64,000 nucleotides of DNA, taken from contig NC_088302.1 of NCBI RefSeq assembly GCF_032854445.1, positions 56,338,237 to 56,402,236 on the forward strand, given 5' to 3'. The first letter of the stretch is position 1. Every line of letters begins with the position of its first letter. Of this stretch, positions 46,186 to 62,480 are shown piece after piece. A model generated the notes under the pieces. That model was not told the DNA's origin. It saw only the letters and a list, made by a program, of their open reading frames with translations, and did no database searches. The stretch comes from Liolophura sinensis (taxonomy: Eukaryota > Mollusca > Polyplacophora > Chitonida > Chitonidae). A program made the position numbers and the translations under genes.

Positions 46186-49100
46186 TTGTGTGTGACCACA
46201 TACCAGCTATCGCACTGTCCTCGCCGCCTCACACGTTGTGTGTAACAAGATACCAACTCTCGCACTGTCCTCGACGCTTCACACGTTGTGTGTGACCAGA
46301 TACCAACTCTCGCACTGTCCTCACCGCCTCACACGTTGTGTGTGACCAGATACCAACTCTCGCACTGTCCTCGCCGCCTCACACGTTGTGTGTAACTACA
46401 TGTAGATACCGACTATCGCACTGTCCTCACCGCCTCACACGTTGTGTGTGACCAGATACCAACTATCGCACTGTCCTCGCCGCCTCACACGTTGTGTGTG
46501 ACCAGATACCACTCTCACACTGTCCTCACCGCCTCACACGTTGTGTGTAACCAGATACCAACTATCGCACTGTCCTCACCGCCTCACACGTTGTGTGTGT
46601 AACCAGATACCAACTATCGCACTGTCCTCGCCGCCTCACACGTTGTGTGTGACCAGATACCAACTCTCGCATTGTCCTCGTCGCCTCACACGTTGTGTGT
46701 AACCAGATACTAACTATCGCACTGTCCTCACCGCCTCACACGTTGGGTGTAACCAGATATCAACTATCGCACTGTCCTCACCGCCTCACATGTTGTGTGT
46801 AACGAGATACCCATTATTGCACTGTCCTCGCCTCCTCACACGTTGTGTGTGACCAGATACCAACTCTCGCACTGTCCTCGCCGCCTCACACGTTGGGTGT
46901 AACCAGATATAAACTATCGCACTGTCCTCACCGCCTCACACGTTGTGTGTAACAAGATATCAACTATCGCACTGTCCTCGTCGCCCCACACGTTGTGTGT
47001 GACCAGATACCAAATATCGCACTGTACTCGCCGCCTGAGCCGTTGTGTGTAACCAGATACCAACTATCGCACTGTCCTCACCGCCTCACACGTTGTGTGT
47101 GACCAGATATCAACTATCGCACTGTCCTCACCGCCCCACACGTTGTGTGTGACCAGATACCAACTATCGCACTGTACTCGCCGCCTGAGCCGTTGTGTGT
47201 AACCAGATACCAACTATCGCACTGTCCTCGCCACCTCACACGTTGTGTGTGACCAGATACCAATTATTGCACTGTCCTCGCCGCCTCACACGTTGTGTGT
47301 GACCAGATATCAGCTATCGCACTGTCCTCACCGCCCCACACGATGTGTGTGACCAGATATCAACTATTGCACTGTCCTCACCGCCCCACACGATGTGTGT
47401 GACCAGATACCAACTATCGCACTGTCCTCACCGCCCCACACGATGTGAGTGACCAGACACCAACTATCGCACTGTCCTCACCGCCTCACACGTTGTGTGT
47501 GACCACATACCAGCTATCGCACTGTCCTCGCCGCCTCACACGTTGTGTGTAACAAGATACCAACTCTCGCACTGTCCTCGACGCTTCACACGTTGTGTGT
47601 GACCAGATACCAACTCTCGCACTGTCCTCACCGCCTCACACGTTGTGTGTAACTACATGTAGATACCGACTATCGCACTGTCCTCACCGCCGCACACGTT
47701 GTGTGTGACCAGATACCAACTATCGCACTGTCCTCGCCGCCTCACACGTTGTGTGTGACCAGATACCACTCTCACACTGTCCTCACCGCCTCACGCGTTG
47801 TGTGTAACCAGATACCAACTATCGCACTGTCCTCACCGCCTCACACGTTGTGTGTGACCAGATACCAACTATCGCACTGTCCTCGCCGCCTCACACGTTG
47901 TGTGTGACCAGATACCACTCTCACACTGTCCTCACCGCCTCACACGTTGTGTGTAACCAGATACCAACTATCGCACTGTCCTCACCGCCTCACACGTTGT
48001 GTGTGTGACCAGATACCAACTCTCGCACTGTCCTCGCCGCCTCACACGTTGGGTGTAACCAGATATAAACTATCGCACTGTCCTCACCGCCTCACACGTT
48101 GTGTGTAACAAGATATCAACTATCGCACTGTCCTCGTCGCCCCACACGTTGTGTGTGACCAGATACCAAATATCGCACTGTACTCGCCGCCTGAGCCGTT
48201 GTGTGTAACCAGATACCAACTATCGCACTGTCCTCACCGCCTCACACGTTGTGTGTGACCAGATATCAACTATCGCACTGTCCTCACCGCCCCACACGTT
48301 GTGTGTGACCAGATACCAACTATCGCACTGTACTCGCCGCCTGAGCCGTTGTGTGTAACCAGATACCAACTATCGCACTGTCCTCGCCACCTCACACGTT
48401 GTGTGTGACCAGATACCAATTATTGCACTGTCCTCGCCGCCTCACACGTTGTGTGTGACCACATACCAACTCTCGCACTGTCCTCGCCGCCTCACACGTT
48501 GTGTGTAACCAGATACCAACTATCGCACTGTCCTCACCGCCTCACACGTTGTGTGTGTAACCAGATACCAACTATCGCACTGTCCTCACCGCCTCACACG
48601 TTGTGTGTAACGAGATACCAACTATCGCACTGTCCTCGCCGCCCCACACGTTGTGTGTGACCAGATACCAACTATCGCACTGTCCTCACCGCCTCACACG
48701 TTGTGTGTGACCAGATATCGACTATCGCACTGTCCTCACCGCCCCACACGATGTGTGTGGCCAGATACCAACTATTGCACTGTCCTCACCGCCCCACACG
48801 ATGTGAGTGACCAGACACCAATTATCGCACTGTCCTCGCTGCCTCACACGTTGTGTGTAACTAGATATCAACTATCGCACTGTCCTCACCGCCCCACGCG
48901 TTGTGTGTAACCAGATACCAACTATCGCACTGTCCTCACCGCCTCACACGTTGTGTGTGACCAGATACCAACTATCGCACTGTCCTCGCCGTCTCACACG
49001 TTGTGTGTGACCACATACCAACTATCGCACTGTCCTCGCCGCCTCACACGTTGTGTGTAACCAGATACCAACTATCGCACTGTCCTCACCGCCTCACACG

Positions 49101-49537
49101 TTGTGTGTGACCAGATACCAGCTATTGCACTGTCCTCGCCGCCTCACACGTTGTGTGTGACCAAATACCAACTATCGCACTGTCCTCGCCGCCTCACACG
49201 TTGTGTGTGATCAGATACCAACTATCGCACAGTACTCGCCGCCCCACACGATGTGTGTGACCAGATATTAACTATCGCACTGTCCTCACCGCCTCACACG
49301 TTGTGTGTGACCAGTTATCAACTATCGCACTGTCCTCACCGCCCCACTCGATGTGTGTGACCAGATACCAACTATCGCAATGTCCTCGCCGCCTCACACG
49401 TTGTGTGTGACCAGATATCAGCTATCGCACTGTCCTCACCGCCCCACACGATGTGTGTGACCAGATATCAACTATTGCACTGTCCTCACCGCCCCACACG
49501 ATGTGTGTGACCAGATACCAACTATCGCACTGTCCTC
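46186..49537. repeat. Higher-order block B, copy 2
   Basis: Second copy of 31799-35150. It ends abruptly near 49537, where a copy of the array's left edge begins. Confidence 0.75.
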
Positions 49538-52500
49538 ATCGCCCCACACGTTGTGTGTAACCAGATATCAACTATCGCACTGTCCTCGCCAACTCACACG
49601 TTGTGTGTGACCAGATATCAACTATTGCACTGTCCTCACAGCCCCACACGATGTGAGTGACCAGATACCAACTATCGCACTGTCCTCACCGCCTCACACG
49701 TTGTGTGTAACCAGATATCAACTATCGTACTGTCCTCACCGCCCTACACGTTGTGTGTGACCAGATACCAACTATTGCACTGTCCTCGCCGCCTCACACG
49801 TTGTGTGTAACAAGATTCCAACTCTCGCACTGTCCTCGACGCCTCACACGTTGTGTGTGACCAGATACCAACTCTCACACTGTCCTCACCGCCTCACACG
49901 TTGTGTGTGACCAGATACCAACTCTCGCACTGTCCTCGCCGCCTCACACGTTGTGTGTAACCAGATACCAATTATTGCACTGTCCTCACCGCCTCACACG
50001 TTGTGTGTGTAACCAGATACCAACTCTTGCACTGTCCTCGCCGCCTCATACGTTGTGTGTTACGAGATACCAACTATCGCACTGTCCTCGCCGCCCCACA
50101 CGTTGTGTGTGACCAGATACCAACTATCGCACTGTCCTCACCGCCTCACACGTTGTGTGTGACAAGATATCGACTATCGCACTGTCCTCACCGCCCCACA
50201 CGATGTGTGTGACCAGATACCAACTATTGCACTGTCCTCACCGCCCCACACGATGTGAGTGACCAGACACCAACTATCGCACTGTCCTCGCCGCCTCACA
50301 CGTTGTGTGTAACTAGATATCAACTATCGCACTGTCCTCACCGCCCCACGCGTTGTGTGTAACCAGATACCAGCTATCGCACTGTCCTCACCGCCCCACA
50401 CGATGTGTGTGACCAGATACCAACTATCGCACTGTCCTCACCGCCCCACACGATGTGAGTGACCAGACACCAACTATCGCACTGTCCTCACCGCCTCACA
50501 CGTTGTGTGTGACCACATACCAGCTATCGCACTGTCCTCGCTGCCTCACACGTTGTGTGTAACAAGATACCAACTCTCGCACTGTCCTCGACGCTTCACA
50601 CGTTGTGTGTGACCAGATACCAACTCTCGCACTGTCCTCACCGCCTCACACGTTGTGTGTAACTACATGTAGATACCGACTATCGCACTGTCCTCACCGC
50701 CTCACACGTTGTGTGTGACCAGATACCAACTATCGCACTGTCCTCGCCGCCTCACACGTTGTGTGTGACCAGATACCACTCTCACACTGTCCTCACCGCC
50801 TCACGCGTTGTGTGTAACCAGATACCAACTATCGCACTGTCCTCACCGCCTCACACGTTGTGTGTGACCAGATACCAACTATCGCACTGTCCTCGCCGCC
50901 TCACATGTTGTGTGTGACCAGATACCACTCTCACACTGTCCTCACCGCCTCACACGTTGTGTGTAACCAGATACCAACTATCGCACTGTCCTCACCGCCT
51001 CACACGTTGTGTGTGTGACCAGATACCAACTCTCGCACTGTCCTCGCCGCCTCACACGTTGGGTGTAACCAGATATAAACTATCGCACTGTCCTCACCGC
51101 CTCACACGTTGTGTGTAACAAGATATCAACTATCGCACTGTCCTCGTCGCCCCACACGTTGTGTGTGACCAGATACCAAATATCGCACTGTACTCGCCGC
51201 CTGAGCCGTTGTGTGTAACCAGATACCAACTATCGCACTGTCCTCACCGCCTCACACGTTGTGTGTGACCAGATATCAACTATCGCACTGTCCTCACCGC
51301 CCCACACGTTGTGTGTGACCAGATACCAACTATCGCACTGTACTCGCCGCCTGAGCCGTTGTGTGTAACCAGATACCAACTATCGCACTGTCCTCGCCAC
51401 CTCACACGTTGTGTGTGACCAGATACCAATTATTGCACTGTCCTCGCCGCCTCACACGTTGTGTGTGACCACATACCAACTCTCGCACTGTCCTCGCCGC
51501 CTCACACGTTGTGTGTAACCAGATACCAACTATCGCACTGTCCTCACCGCCTCACACGTTGTGTGTGTAACCAGATACCAACTATCGCACTGTCCTCACC
51601 GCCTCACACGTTGTGTGTAACGAGATACCAACTATCGCACTGTCCTCGCCGCCCCACACGTTGTGTGTGACCAGATACCAACTATCGCACTGTCCTCACC
51701 GCCTCACACGTTGTGTGTGACCAGATATCGACTATCGCACTGTCCTCACCGCCCCACACGATGTGTGTGGCCAGATACCAACTATTGCACTGTCCTCACC
51801 GCCCCACACGATGTGAGTGACCAGACACCAATTATCGCACTGTCCTCGCTGCCTCACACGTTGTGTGTAACTAGATATCAACTATCGCACTGTCCTCACC
51901 GCCCCACGCGTTGTGTGTAACCAGATACCAACTATCGCACTGTCCTCACCGCCTCACACGTTGTGTGTGACCAGATACCAACTATCGCACTGTCCTCGCC
52001 GTCTCACACGTTGTGTGTGACCACATACCAACTATCGCACTGTCCTCGCCGCCTCACACGTTGTGTGTAACCAGATACCAACTATCGCACTGTCCTCACC
52101 GCCTCACACGTTGTGTGTGACCAGATACCAGCTATTGCACTGTCCACGCCGCCTCACACGTTGTGTGTGACCAAATACCAACTATCGCACTGTCCTCGCC
52201 GCCTCACACGTTGTGTGTGATCAGATACCAACTATCGCACTGTACTCGCCGCCCCACACGATGTGTGTGACCAGATATTAACTATCGCACTGTCCTCACC
52301 GCCTCACACGTTGTGTGTGACCAGTTATCAAGTATCGCACTGTCCTCACCGCCCCACTCGATGTGTGTGAACAGATACCAACTATCGCAATGTCCTCGCC
52401 GCCTCACACGTTGTGTGTGACCAGATATCAGCTATCGCACTGTCCTCACCGCCCCACACGATGTGTGTGACCAGATATCAACTATTGCACTGTCGTCACC

Positions 52501-55500
52501 GCCCCACACGATGTGTGTGACCAGATACCAACTATCGCACTGTCCTCACCGCCCCACACGATGTGAGTGACCACACACCAACTATCGCACTGTCCTCGCC
52601 GCCTCACACGTTGTGTGTGACCAGATACCAGCTATCGCACTGTCCTCGCCGCCTCACACGTTGTGTGTAACAAGATACCAACTCTCGCAATGTCCTCGAC
52701 GCCTCACACGTTGTGTGTGACCAGATACCAACTCTCGCACTGTCCTCACCGCCTCACACGTTGTGTGTAACCAGATACCAACTATTGCATTGTCCTCGCC
52801 GCCTCACACGTTGTGTGTGTAACCAGATACCAACTCTCGCACTGTCCTCGCCGCCTCACACGTTGTGTGTAACGAGATACCAACTATCGCACTGTCCTCG
52901 CCGCCCCACACGTTGTGTGTGACCAGATACCAACTATTGCACTGTCCTCACCGCCTCATACGTTGTGTGTGACCAGATATCGACTAACGCACTGTCCTCA
53001 CCGCCCCACACGATGTGTGTGACCAGATACCAACTATTGCACTGTCCTCACCGCCCCACACGATGTGAGTGACCAGACACCAACTATTGCACTGTCCTCG
53101 CTGCCTCACACGTTGTGTTTAACTAGATATCAACTATCGCACTGTCCTCACCGCCCCACTCGTTGTGTGTAACCAGATACCAGCTATGGCACTGTCCTCA
53201 CCGCCTCACACGTTGTGTGTGACCAGATACCAACTATCGCACTGTCCTCGCCGTCTCACACGTTGTGTGTGACCACATACCAACTATCGCACTGTCCTCG
53301 CCGCCCCACACGTTGTGTGTAACCAGATACCAACTATTGCACTGTCCTCACCGCCTCACACGTTGTGTGTGACCAGATACCAACTCTCGCACTGTCCTCG
53401 CCGCCTCACACGTTGTGTGTGACCAAATACGAACTATCGCACTGTCCTCGCCGCCTCACACGTTGTGTGTGACCAGATACCAACTATCGCACTGTCCTCG
53501 CCGCCCCACACGATGTGTGTGACCAGATATTAACTATCGCACTGTCCTCACCGCCCCACACGTTGTGTGTGACCAGTTATCAACTATCGCACTGTCCTCA
53601 CCGCCCCACTCGATGTGTGTGACCAGATACCAACTATCGCACTGTCGTCGCCGCCCCACACGATGTGTGTGACCAGATATTAACTATCGCACTGTCCTCA
53701 CCGCCCCACACGTTGTGTGTGACCAGATATCAGCTATCGCACTGTCCTCACCGCCCCACACGATGTGTGTGACCAGATATCAACTATTGCACTGTCCTCA
53801 CCGCCCCACACGATGTGTGTGACCAGATACCAACTATCGCACTGTCCTTACCGCCCCACACGATGTGAGTGACCACACACCAACTATCGCACTGTCCTCG
53901 CCGCCTTACACGTTGTGTGTGACCAGATACCAGCTATCGCACTGTCCTCGCCGCCTCACACGTTGTGTGTAACAAGATACCAACTCTCGCACTGTCCTCG
54001 ACGCCTCACACGTTGTGTGTGACCAGATACCAACTCTCGCACTGTCCTCACCGCCTCACACGTTGTGTGTGACCAGATACCAACTCTCGCACTGTCCTCG
54101 CCGCCTCACACGTTGTGTGTAACTAGATACCAACTATCGCACTGTCCTCGCCGCCTCACACGTTGGGTGTGACCAGATATCAACTATCGCACTGTCCTCA
54201 CCGCCTCACACGTTGTGTGTGACCAGATACCATTTATCGCACTGTCCTCACCGCCCCACACGTTGTGTGTGACCAGATACCAACTATCGCACTGTCCTCG
54301 CCGTCTCACACGTTGTGTGTGATCAGATACCAACTATCGCACTGTCCTCGCCGTCTCACACGTTGTGTGTGACCACATACCAACTATCGCACTGTCCTCG
54401 CCGCCACACACGTTGTGTGTAACCAGATACCAACTATCGCACTGTCCTCACCGCCTCACACGTTGTGTGTGACCAGATACCAGCTATTGCACTGTCCTCG
54501 CCGCCTCACACGTTGTGTGTGACCAAATACCAACTATCGCACTGTCCTCGCCGCCTCACACGTTGTGTGTGATCAGATACCAACTCTCGCACTGTACTCG
54601 CCGCCCCACACGATGTGTGTGACCAGATATTAACTATCGCACTGTCCTCACCGCCTCACACGTTGTGTGTGACCAGTTATCAACTATCGCACTGTCCTCA
54701 CCGCCCCACTCGATGTGTGTGACCAGATACCAACTATCGCAATGTCCTCGCCGCCTCACACGTTGTGTGTGACCAGATATCAGCTATCGCACTGTCCTCA
54801 CCGCCCCACACGATGTGTGTGACCAGATATCAACTATTGCACTGTCCTCACCGCCCCACACGATGTGTGTGACCAGATACCAACTATCGCACTGTCCTCA
54901 CCGCCCCACACGATGTTAGTGACCACACACCAACTATCGCACTGTCCTCGCCGCCTCACACGTTGTGTGTGACCAGATACCAGCTATCGCACTGTCCTCG
55001 CCGCCTCACACGTTGTGTGTAACAAGATACCAACTCTCACAATGTCCTCGACGCCTCACACGTTGTGTGTGACCAGATACCAACTCTCGCACTGTCCTCA
55101 CCGCCTCACACGTTGTGTGTAACCAGATACCAACTATTGCATTGTCCTCGCCGCATCACACGTTGTGTGTGTAACCAGATACCAACTCTCGCACTGTCCT
55201 CGCCGCCTCACACGTTGTGTGTAACGAGATACCAACTATCGCACTGTCCTCGCCGCCCCACACGTTGTGTGTGACCAGATACCAACTATCGCACTGTCCT
55301 CACCGCCTCATACGTTGTGTGTGACCAGATATCGACTATCGCACTGTCCTCACCGCCCCACACGATGTGTGTGACCAGATACCAACTATTGCACTGTCCT
55401 CACCGCCCCACACGATGTGAGTGACCAGACACCAACTATTGCACTGTCCTCGCTGCCTCACACGTTGTGTGTAACTAGATATCAACTATCGCACTGTCCT

Positions 55501-55850
55501 CACCGCCCCACTCGTTGTGTGTAACCAGATACCAGCTATGGCACTGTCCTCACCGCCTCACACGTTGTGTGTGACCAGATACCAACTATCGCACTGTCCT
55601 CGCCGTCTCACACGTTGTGTGTGACCACATACCAACTATCGCACTGTCCTCGCCGCCCCACACGTTGTGTGTAACCAGATACCAACTATTGCACTGTCCT
55701 CACCGCCTCACACGTTGTGTGTGACCAGATACCAACTCTCGCACTGTCCTCGCCGCCTCACACGTTGTGTGTGACCAAATACGAACTATCGCACTGTCCT
55801 CGCCGCCTCACACGTTGTGTGTGACCAGATACCAACTATCGCACTGTCCT
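49538..55850. repeat. Higher-order block A, copy 2
   Basis: Second copy of the array's left edge, starting with the CTCATCGCC variant found at 24970. It overlaps block C copy 2, since the blocks themselves share the 6.6-6.9 kb higher-order unit. Confidence 0.75.
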
Positions 55851-58800
55851 CGCCGCCCCACACGATGTGTGTAACCAGATATTAACTATCGCACTGTCCT
55901 CACCGCCCCACACGTTGTGTGTGACCAGTTATCAACTATCGCACTGTCCTCACCGCCCCACTCGATGTGTGTGACCAGATACCAACTATCGCACTGTCCT
56001 CGCCGCCCCACACGATGTGTGTGACCAGATATTAACTATCGCACTGTCCTCACCGCCCCACACGTTGTGTGTGACCAGATATCAGCTATCGCACTGTCCT
56101 CACCGCCCCACACGATGTGTGTGACCAGATATCAACTATTGCACTGTCCTCACCGCCCCACACGATGTGAGTGACCAGATACCAACTCTCGCACTGTCCT
56201 CGCCGCCTCACACGTTGTGTGTAACCAGATACCAATTATTGCACTGTCCTCACCGCCTCACACGTTGTGTGTGTAACCAGATACCAACTCTTGCACTGTC
56301 CTCGCCGCCTCACACGTTGTGTGTTACGAGATACCAACTATCGCACTGTCCTCGCCGCCCCACACGTTGTGTGTGACCAGATACCAACTATCGCACTGTC
56401 CTCACCGCCTCACACGTTGTGTGTGACAAGATATCGACTATCGCACTGTCCTCACCGCCCCACACGATGTGTGTGACCAGATACCAACTATTGCACTGTC
56501 CTCACCGCCCCACACGATGTGAGTGACCAGACACCAACTATCGCACTGTCCTCGCCGCCTCACACGTTGTGTGTAACTAGATATCAACTATCGCAATGTC
56601 CTCACCGCCCCACGCGTTGTGTGTAACCAGATACCAGCTATCGCACTGTCCTCACCGCCTCACACGTTGTGTGTGACCAGATACCAACTATCGCACTGTC
56701 CTCGCCGTCTCACACGTTGTGTGTGACCAGATACCAACTATCGCACTGTCCTCGCCGCCTCACACGTTGTGTGTAACCAGATACCAACTATCGCACTGTC
56801 CTCACCGCCTCACACGTTGTGTGTGACCAGATACCAACTATCGCACTGTCCTCGCCGCCTCAAACGTTGTGTGTGACCAAATACCAACTATCGCACTGTC
56901 CTCGCCGCCTCACACGTTGTGTGTAACCAGATACCAACTATCGCACTGTACTCGCCGCCCCACACGTTGTGTGTGACCAGTTATCAACTATCGCACTGTC
57001 CTCACCGCCCCACTCGATGTGTGTGACCAGATACCAACTATCGCACTGTCCTCGCCGCCTCACACGTTGTGTGTGACCAGATATCAGCTATCGCACTGTC
57101 CTCACCGCCCCACACGATGTGTGTGACCAGATATCAACTATTGCACTGTCCTCACCGCCCCACACGATGTGAGTGACCAGACACCAACTATCGCACTGTC
57201 CTCACCGCCTCACACGTTGTGTGTGACCACATACCAGCTATCGCACTGTCCTCGCCGCCTCACACGTTGTGTGTAACAAGATACCAACTCTCGCACTGTC
57301 CTCGACGCTTCACACGTTGTGTGTGACCAGATACCAACTATCGCACTGTCCTCACCGCCTCACACGTTGTGTGTGACCAGATACCAACTCTCGCACTGTC
57401 CTCGCCGCCTCACACGTTGTGTGTAACTACATGTAGATACCGACTATCGCACTGTCCTCACCGCCTCACACGTTGTGTGTGACCAGATACCAACTATCGC
57501 ACTGTCCTCGCCGCCTCACACGTTGTGTGTGACCAGATACCACTCTCACACTGTCCTCACCGCCTCACACGTTGTGTGTAACCAGATACCAACTATCGCA
57601 CTGTCCTCACCGCCTCACACGTTGTGTGTGTAACCAGATACCAACTATCGCACTGTCCTCGCCGCCTCACACGTTGTGTGTGACCAGATACCAACTCTCG
57701 CATTGTCCTCGTCGCCTCACACGTTGTGTGTAACCAGATACCAACTATCGCACTGTCCTCGCCGCCTCACACGTTGGGTGTAACCAGATATCAACTATCG
57801 CACTGTCCTCACCGCCTCACATGTTGTGTGTAACGAGATACCCATTATTGCACTGTCCTCGCCTCCTCACACGTTGTGTGTGACCAGATACCAACTCTCG
57901 CACTGTCCTCGCCGCCTCACACGTTGGGTGTAACCAGATATAAACTATCGCACTGTCCTCGCCGCCTCACACGTTGTGTGTAACAAGATATCAACTATCG
58001 CACTGTCCTCGTCGCCCCACACGTTGTGTGTGATCAGATACCAAATATCGCACTGTACTCGCCGCCTGAGCCGTTGTGTGTAACCAGATACCAACTATCG
58101 CACTGTCCTCACCGCCTCACACGTTGTGTGTGACCAGATATCAACTATCGCACTGTCCTCACCGCCCCACACGTTGTGTGTGACCAGATACCAACTATCG
58201 CACTGTACTCGCCGCCTGAGCCGTTGTGTGTAACCAGATACCAACTATCGCACTGTCCTCGCCACCTCACACGTTGTGTGTGACCAGATACCAATTATTG
58301 CACTGTCCTCGCCGCCTCACACGTTGTGTGTGACCACATACCAACTCTCGCACTGTCCTCGCCGCCCCACACGTTGTGTGTAACCAGATACCAACTATCG
58401 CACTGTCCTCACCGCCTCACACGTTGTGTGTGTAACCAGATACCAACTATCGCACTGTCCTCACCGCCTCACACGTTGTGTGTAACGAGATACCAACTAT
58501 CGCACTGTCCTCGCCGCCCCACACGTTGTGTGTGACCAGATACCAACTATCGCACTGTCCTCACCGCCTCACACGTTGTGTGTGACCAGATATCGACTAT
58601 CGCACTGTCCTCACCGCCCCACACGATGTGTGTGGCCAGATACCAACTATTGCACTGTCCTCACCGCCCCACACGATGTGAGTGACCAGACACCAATTAT
58701 CGCACTGTCCTCGCTGCCTCACACGTTGTGTGTAACTAGATATCAACTATCGCACTGTCCTCACCGCCCCACGCGTTGTGTGTAACCAGATACCAACTAT

Positions 58801-61800
58801 CGCACTGTCCTCACCGCCTCACACGTTGTGTGTGACCAGATACCAACTATCGCACTGTCCTCGCCGTCTCACACGTTGTGTGTGACCACATACCAACTAT
58901 CGCACTGTCCTCGCCGCCTCACACGTTGTGTGTAACCAGATACCAACTATCGCACTGTCCTCACCGCCTCACACGTTGTGTGTGACCAGATACCAGCTAT
59001 TGCACTGTCCTCGCCGCCTCACACGTTGTGTGTGACCAAATACCAACTATCGCACTGTCCTCGCCGCCTCACACGTTGTGTGTGATCAGATACCAACTAT
59101 CGCACTGTACTCGCCGCCCCACACGATGTGTGTGACCAGATATTAACTATCGCACTGTCCTCACCGCCTCACACGTTGTGTGTGACCAGTTATCAACTAT
59201 CGCACTGTCCTCACCGCCCCACTCGATGTGTGTGACCAGATACCAACTATCGCAATGTCCTCGCCGCCTCACACGTTGTGTGTGACCAGATATCAGCTAT
59301 CGCACTGTCCTCACCGCCCCACACGATGTGTGTGACCAGATATCAACTATTGCACTGTCCTCACCGCCCCACACGATGTGTGTGACCAGATACCAACTAT
59401 CGCACTGTCCTCACCGCCCCACACGATGTGAGTGACCACACACCAACTATCGCACTGTCCTCGCCGCCTCACACGTTGTGTGTGACCAGATACCAGCTAT
59501 CGCACTGTCCTCGCCGCCTCACACGTTGTGTGTAACAAGATACCAACTCTCGCAATGTCCTCGACGCCTCACACGTTGTGTGTGACCAGATACCAACTCT
59601 CGCACTGTCCTCACCGCCTCACACGTTGTGTGTAACCAGATACCAACTATTGCATTGTCCTCGCCGCCTCACACGTTGTGTGTGTAACCAGATACCAACT
59701 CTCGCACTGTCCTCGCCGCCTCACACGTTGTGTGTAACGAGATACCAACTATCGCACTGTCCTCGCCGCCCCACACGTTGTGTGTGACCAGATACCAACT
59801 ATTGCACTGTCCTCACCGCCTCATACGTTGTGTGTGACCAGATATCGACTATCGCACTGTCCTCACCGCCCCACACGATGTGTGTGACCAGATACCAACT
59901 ATTGCACTGTCCTCACCGCCCCACACGATGTGAGTGACCAGACACCAACTATTGCACTGTCCTTGCTGCCTCACACGTTGTGTTTAACTAGATATCAACT
60001 ATCGCACTGTCCTCACCGCCCCACTCGTTGTGTGTAACCAGATACCAGCTATGGCACTGTCCTCACCGCCTCACACGTTGTGTGTGACCAGATACCAACT
60101 ATCGCACTGTCCTCGCCGTCTCACACGTTGTGTGTGACCACATACCAACTATCGCACTGTCCTCGCCGCCCCACACGTTGTGTGTAACCAGATACCAACT
60201 ATTGCACTGTCCTCACCGCCTCACACGTTGTGTGTGACCAGATACCAACTCTCGCACTGTCCTCGCCGCCTCACACGTTGTGTGTGACCAAATACGAACT
60301 ATCGCACTGTCCTCGCCGCCTCACACGTTGTGTGTGACCAGATACCAACTATCGCACTGTCCTCGCCGCCCCACACGATGTGTGTGACCAGATATTAACT
60401 ATCGCACTGTCCTCACCGCCCCACACGTTGTGTGTGACCAGTTATCAACTATCGCACTGTCCTCACCGCCCCACTCGATGTGTGTGACCAGATACCAACT
60501 ATCGCACTGTCGTCGCCGCCCCACACGATGTGTGTGACCAGATATTAACTATCGCACTGTCCTCACCGCCCCACACGTTGTGTGTGACCAGATATCAGCT
60601 ATCGCACTGTCCTCACCGCCCCACACGATGTGTGTGACCAGATATCAACTATTGCACTGTCCTCACCGCCCCACACGATGTGTGTGACCAGATACCAACT
60701 ATCGCACTGTCCTTACCGCCCCACACGATGTGAGTGACCACACACCAACTATCGCACTGTCCTCGCCGCCTTACACGTTGTGTGTGACCAGATACCAGCT
60801 ATCGCACTGTCCTCGCCGCCTCACACGTTGTGTGTAACAAGATACCAACTCTCGCACTGTCCTCGACGCCTCACACGTTGTGTGTGACCAGATACCAACT
60901 CTCGCACTGTCCTCACCGCCTCACACGTTGTGTGTAACTAGATACCAACTATCGCACTGTCCTCGCCGCCTCACACGTTGGGTGTGACCAGATATCAACT
61001 ATCGCACTGTCCTCACCGCCTCACACGTTGTGTGTGACCAGATACCATTTATCGCACTGTCCTCACCGCCCCACACGTTGTGTGTGACCAGATACCAACT
61101 ATCGCACTGTCCTCGCCGTCTCACACGTTGTGTGTGACTAGATACCAACTATCGCACTGTCCTCGCCGTCTCACACGTTGTGTGTGACCACATACCAACT
61201 ATCGCACTGTCCTCGCCGCCTCACACGTTGTGTGTAACCAGATACCAACTATCGCACTGTCCTCACCGCCTCACACGTTGTGTGTGACCAGATACCAGCT
61301 ATTGCACTGTCCTCGCCGCCTCACACGTTGTGTGTGACCAAATACCAACTATCGCACTGTCCTCGCCGCCTCACACGTTGTGTGTGATCAGATACCAACT
61401 ATCGCACTGTACTCGCCGCCCCACACGATGTGTGTGACCAGATATTAACTATCGCACTGTCCTCACCGCCTCACACGTTGTGTGTGACCAGTTATCAACT
61501 ATCGCACTGTCCTCACCGCCCCACTCGATGTGTGTGACCAGATACCAACTATCGCAATGTCCTCGCCGCCTCACACGTTGTGTGTGACCAGATATCAGCT
61601 ATCGCACTGTCCTCACCGCCCCACACGATGTGTGTGACCAGATATCAACTATTGCACTGTCCTCACCGCCCCACACGATGTGTGTGACCAGATACCAACT
61701 ATCGCACTGTCCTCACCGCCCCACACGATGTGAGTGACCACACACCAACTATCGCACTGTCCTCGCCGCCTCACACGTTGTGTGTGACCAGATACCAGCT

Positions 61801-62480
61801 ATCGCACTGTCCTCGCCGCCTCACACGTTGTGTGTAACAAGATACCAACTCTCACAATGTCCTCGACGCCTCACACGTTGTGTGTGACCAGATACCAACT
61901 CTCGCACTGTCCTCACCGCCTCACACGTTGTGTGTAACCAGATACCAACTATTGCATTGTCCTCGCCGCATCACACGTTGTGTGTGTAACCAGATACCAA
62001 CTCTCGCACTGTCCTCGCCGCCTCACACGTTGTGTGTAACGAGATACCAACTATCGCACTGTCCTCGCCGCCCCACACGTTGTGTGTGACCAGATACCAA
62101 CTATCGCACTGTCCTCACCGCCTCATACGTTGTGTGTGACCAGATATCGACTATCGCACTGTCCTCACCGCCCCACACGATGTGTGTGACCAGATACCAA
62201 CTATTGCACTGTCCTCACAGCCCCACACGATGTGAGTGACCAGACACCAACTATTGCACTGTCCTCGCTGCCTCACACGTTGTGTGTAACTAGATATCAA
62301 CTATCGCACTGTCCTCACCGCCCCACTCGTTGTGTGTAACCAGATACCAGCTATGGCACTGTCCTCACCGCCTCACACGTTGTGTGTGACCAGATACCAA
62401 CTATCGCACTGTCCTCACCGTCTCACACGTTGTGTGTGACCACATACCAACTATCGCACTGTCCTCGCCGCCCCACACGT
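50390..62480. repeat. Higher-order block C, copy 2
   Basis: Second copy of 32990-45090. Within it, as within copy 1, marker units recur about every 6.6-6.9 kb (51461 to 58326 is 6865) and sub-blocks about every 2.30-2.35 kb (52713 to 55065; 59578 to 61880). Confidence 0.85.
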
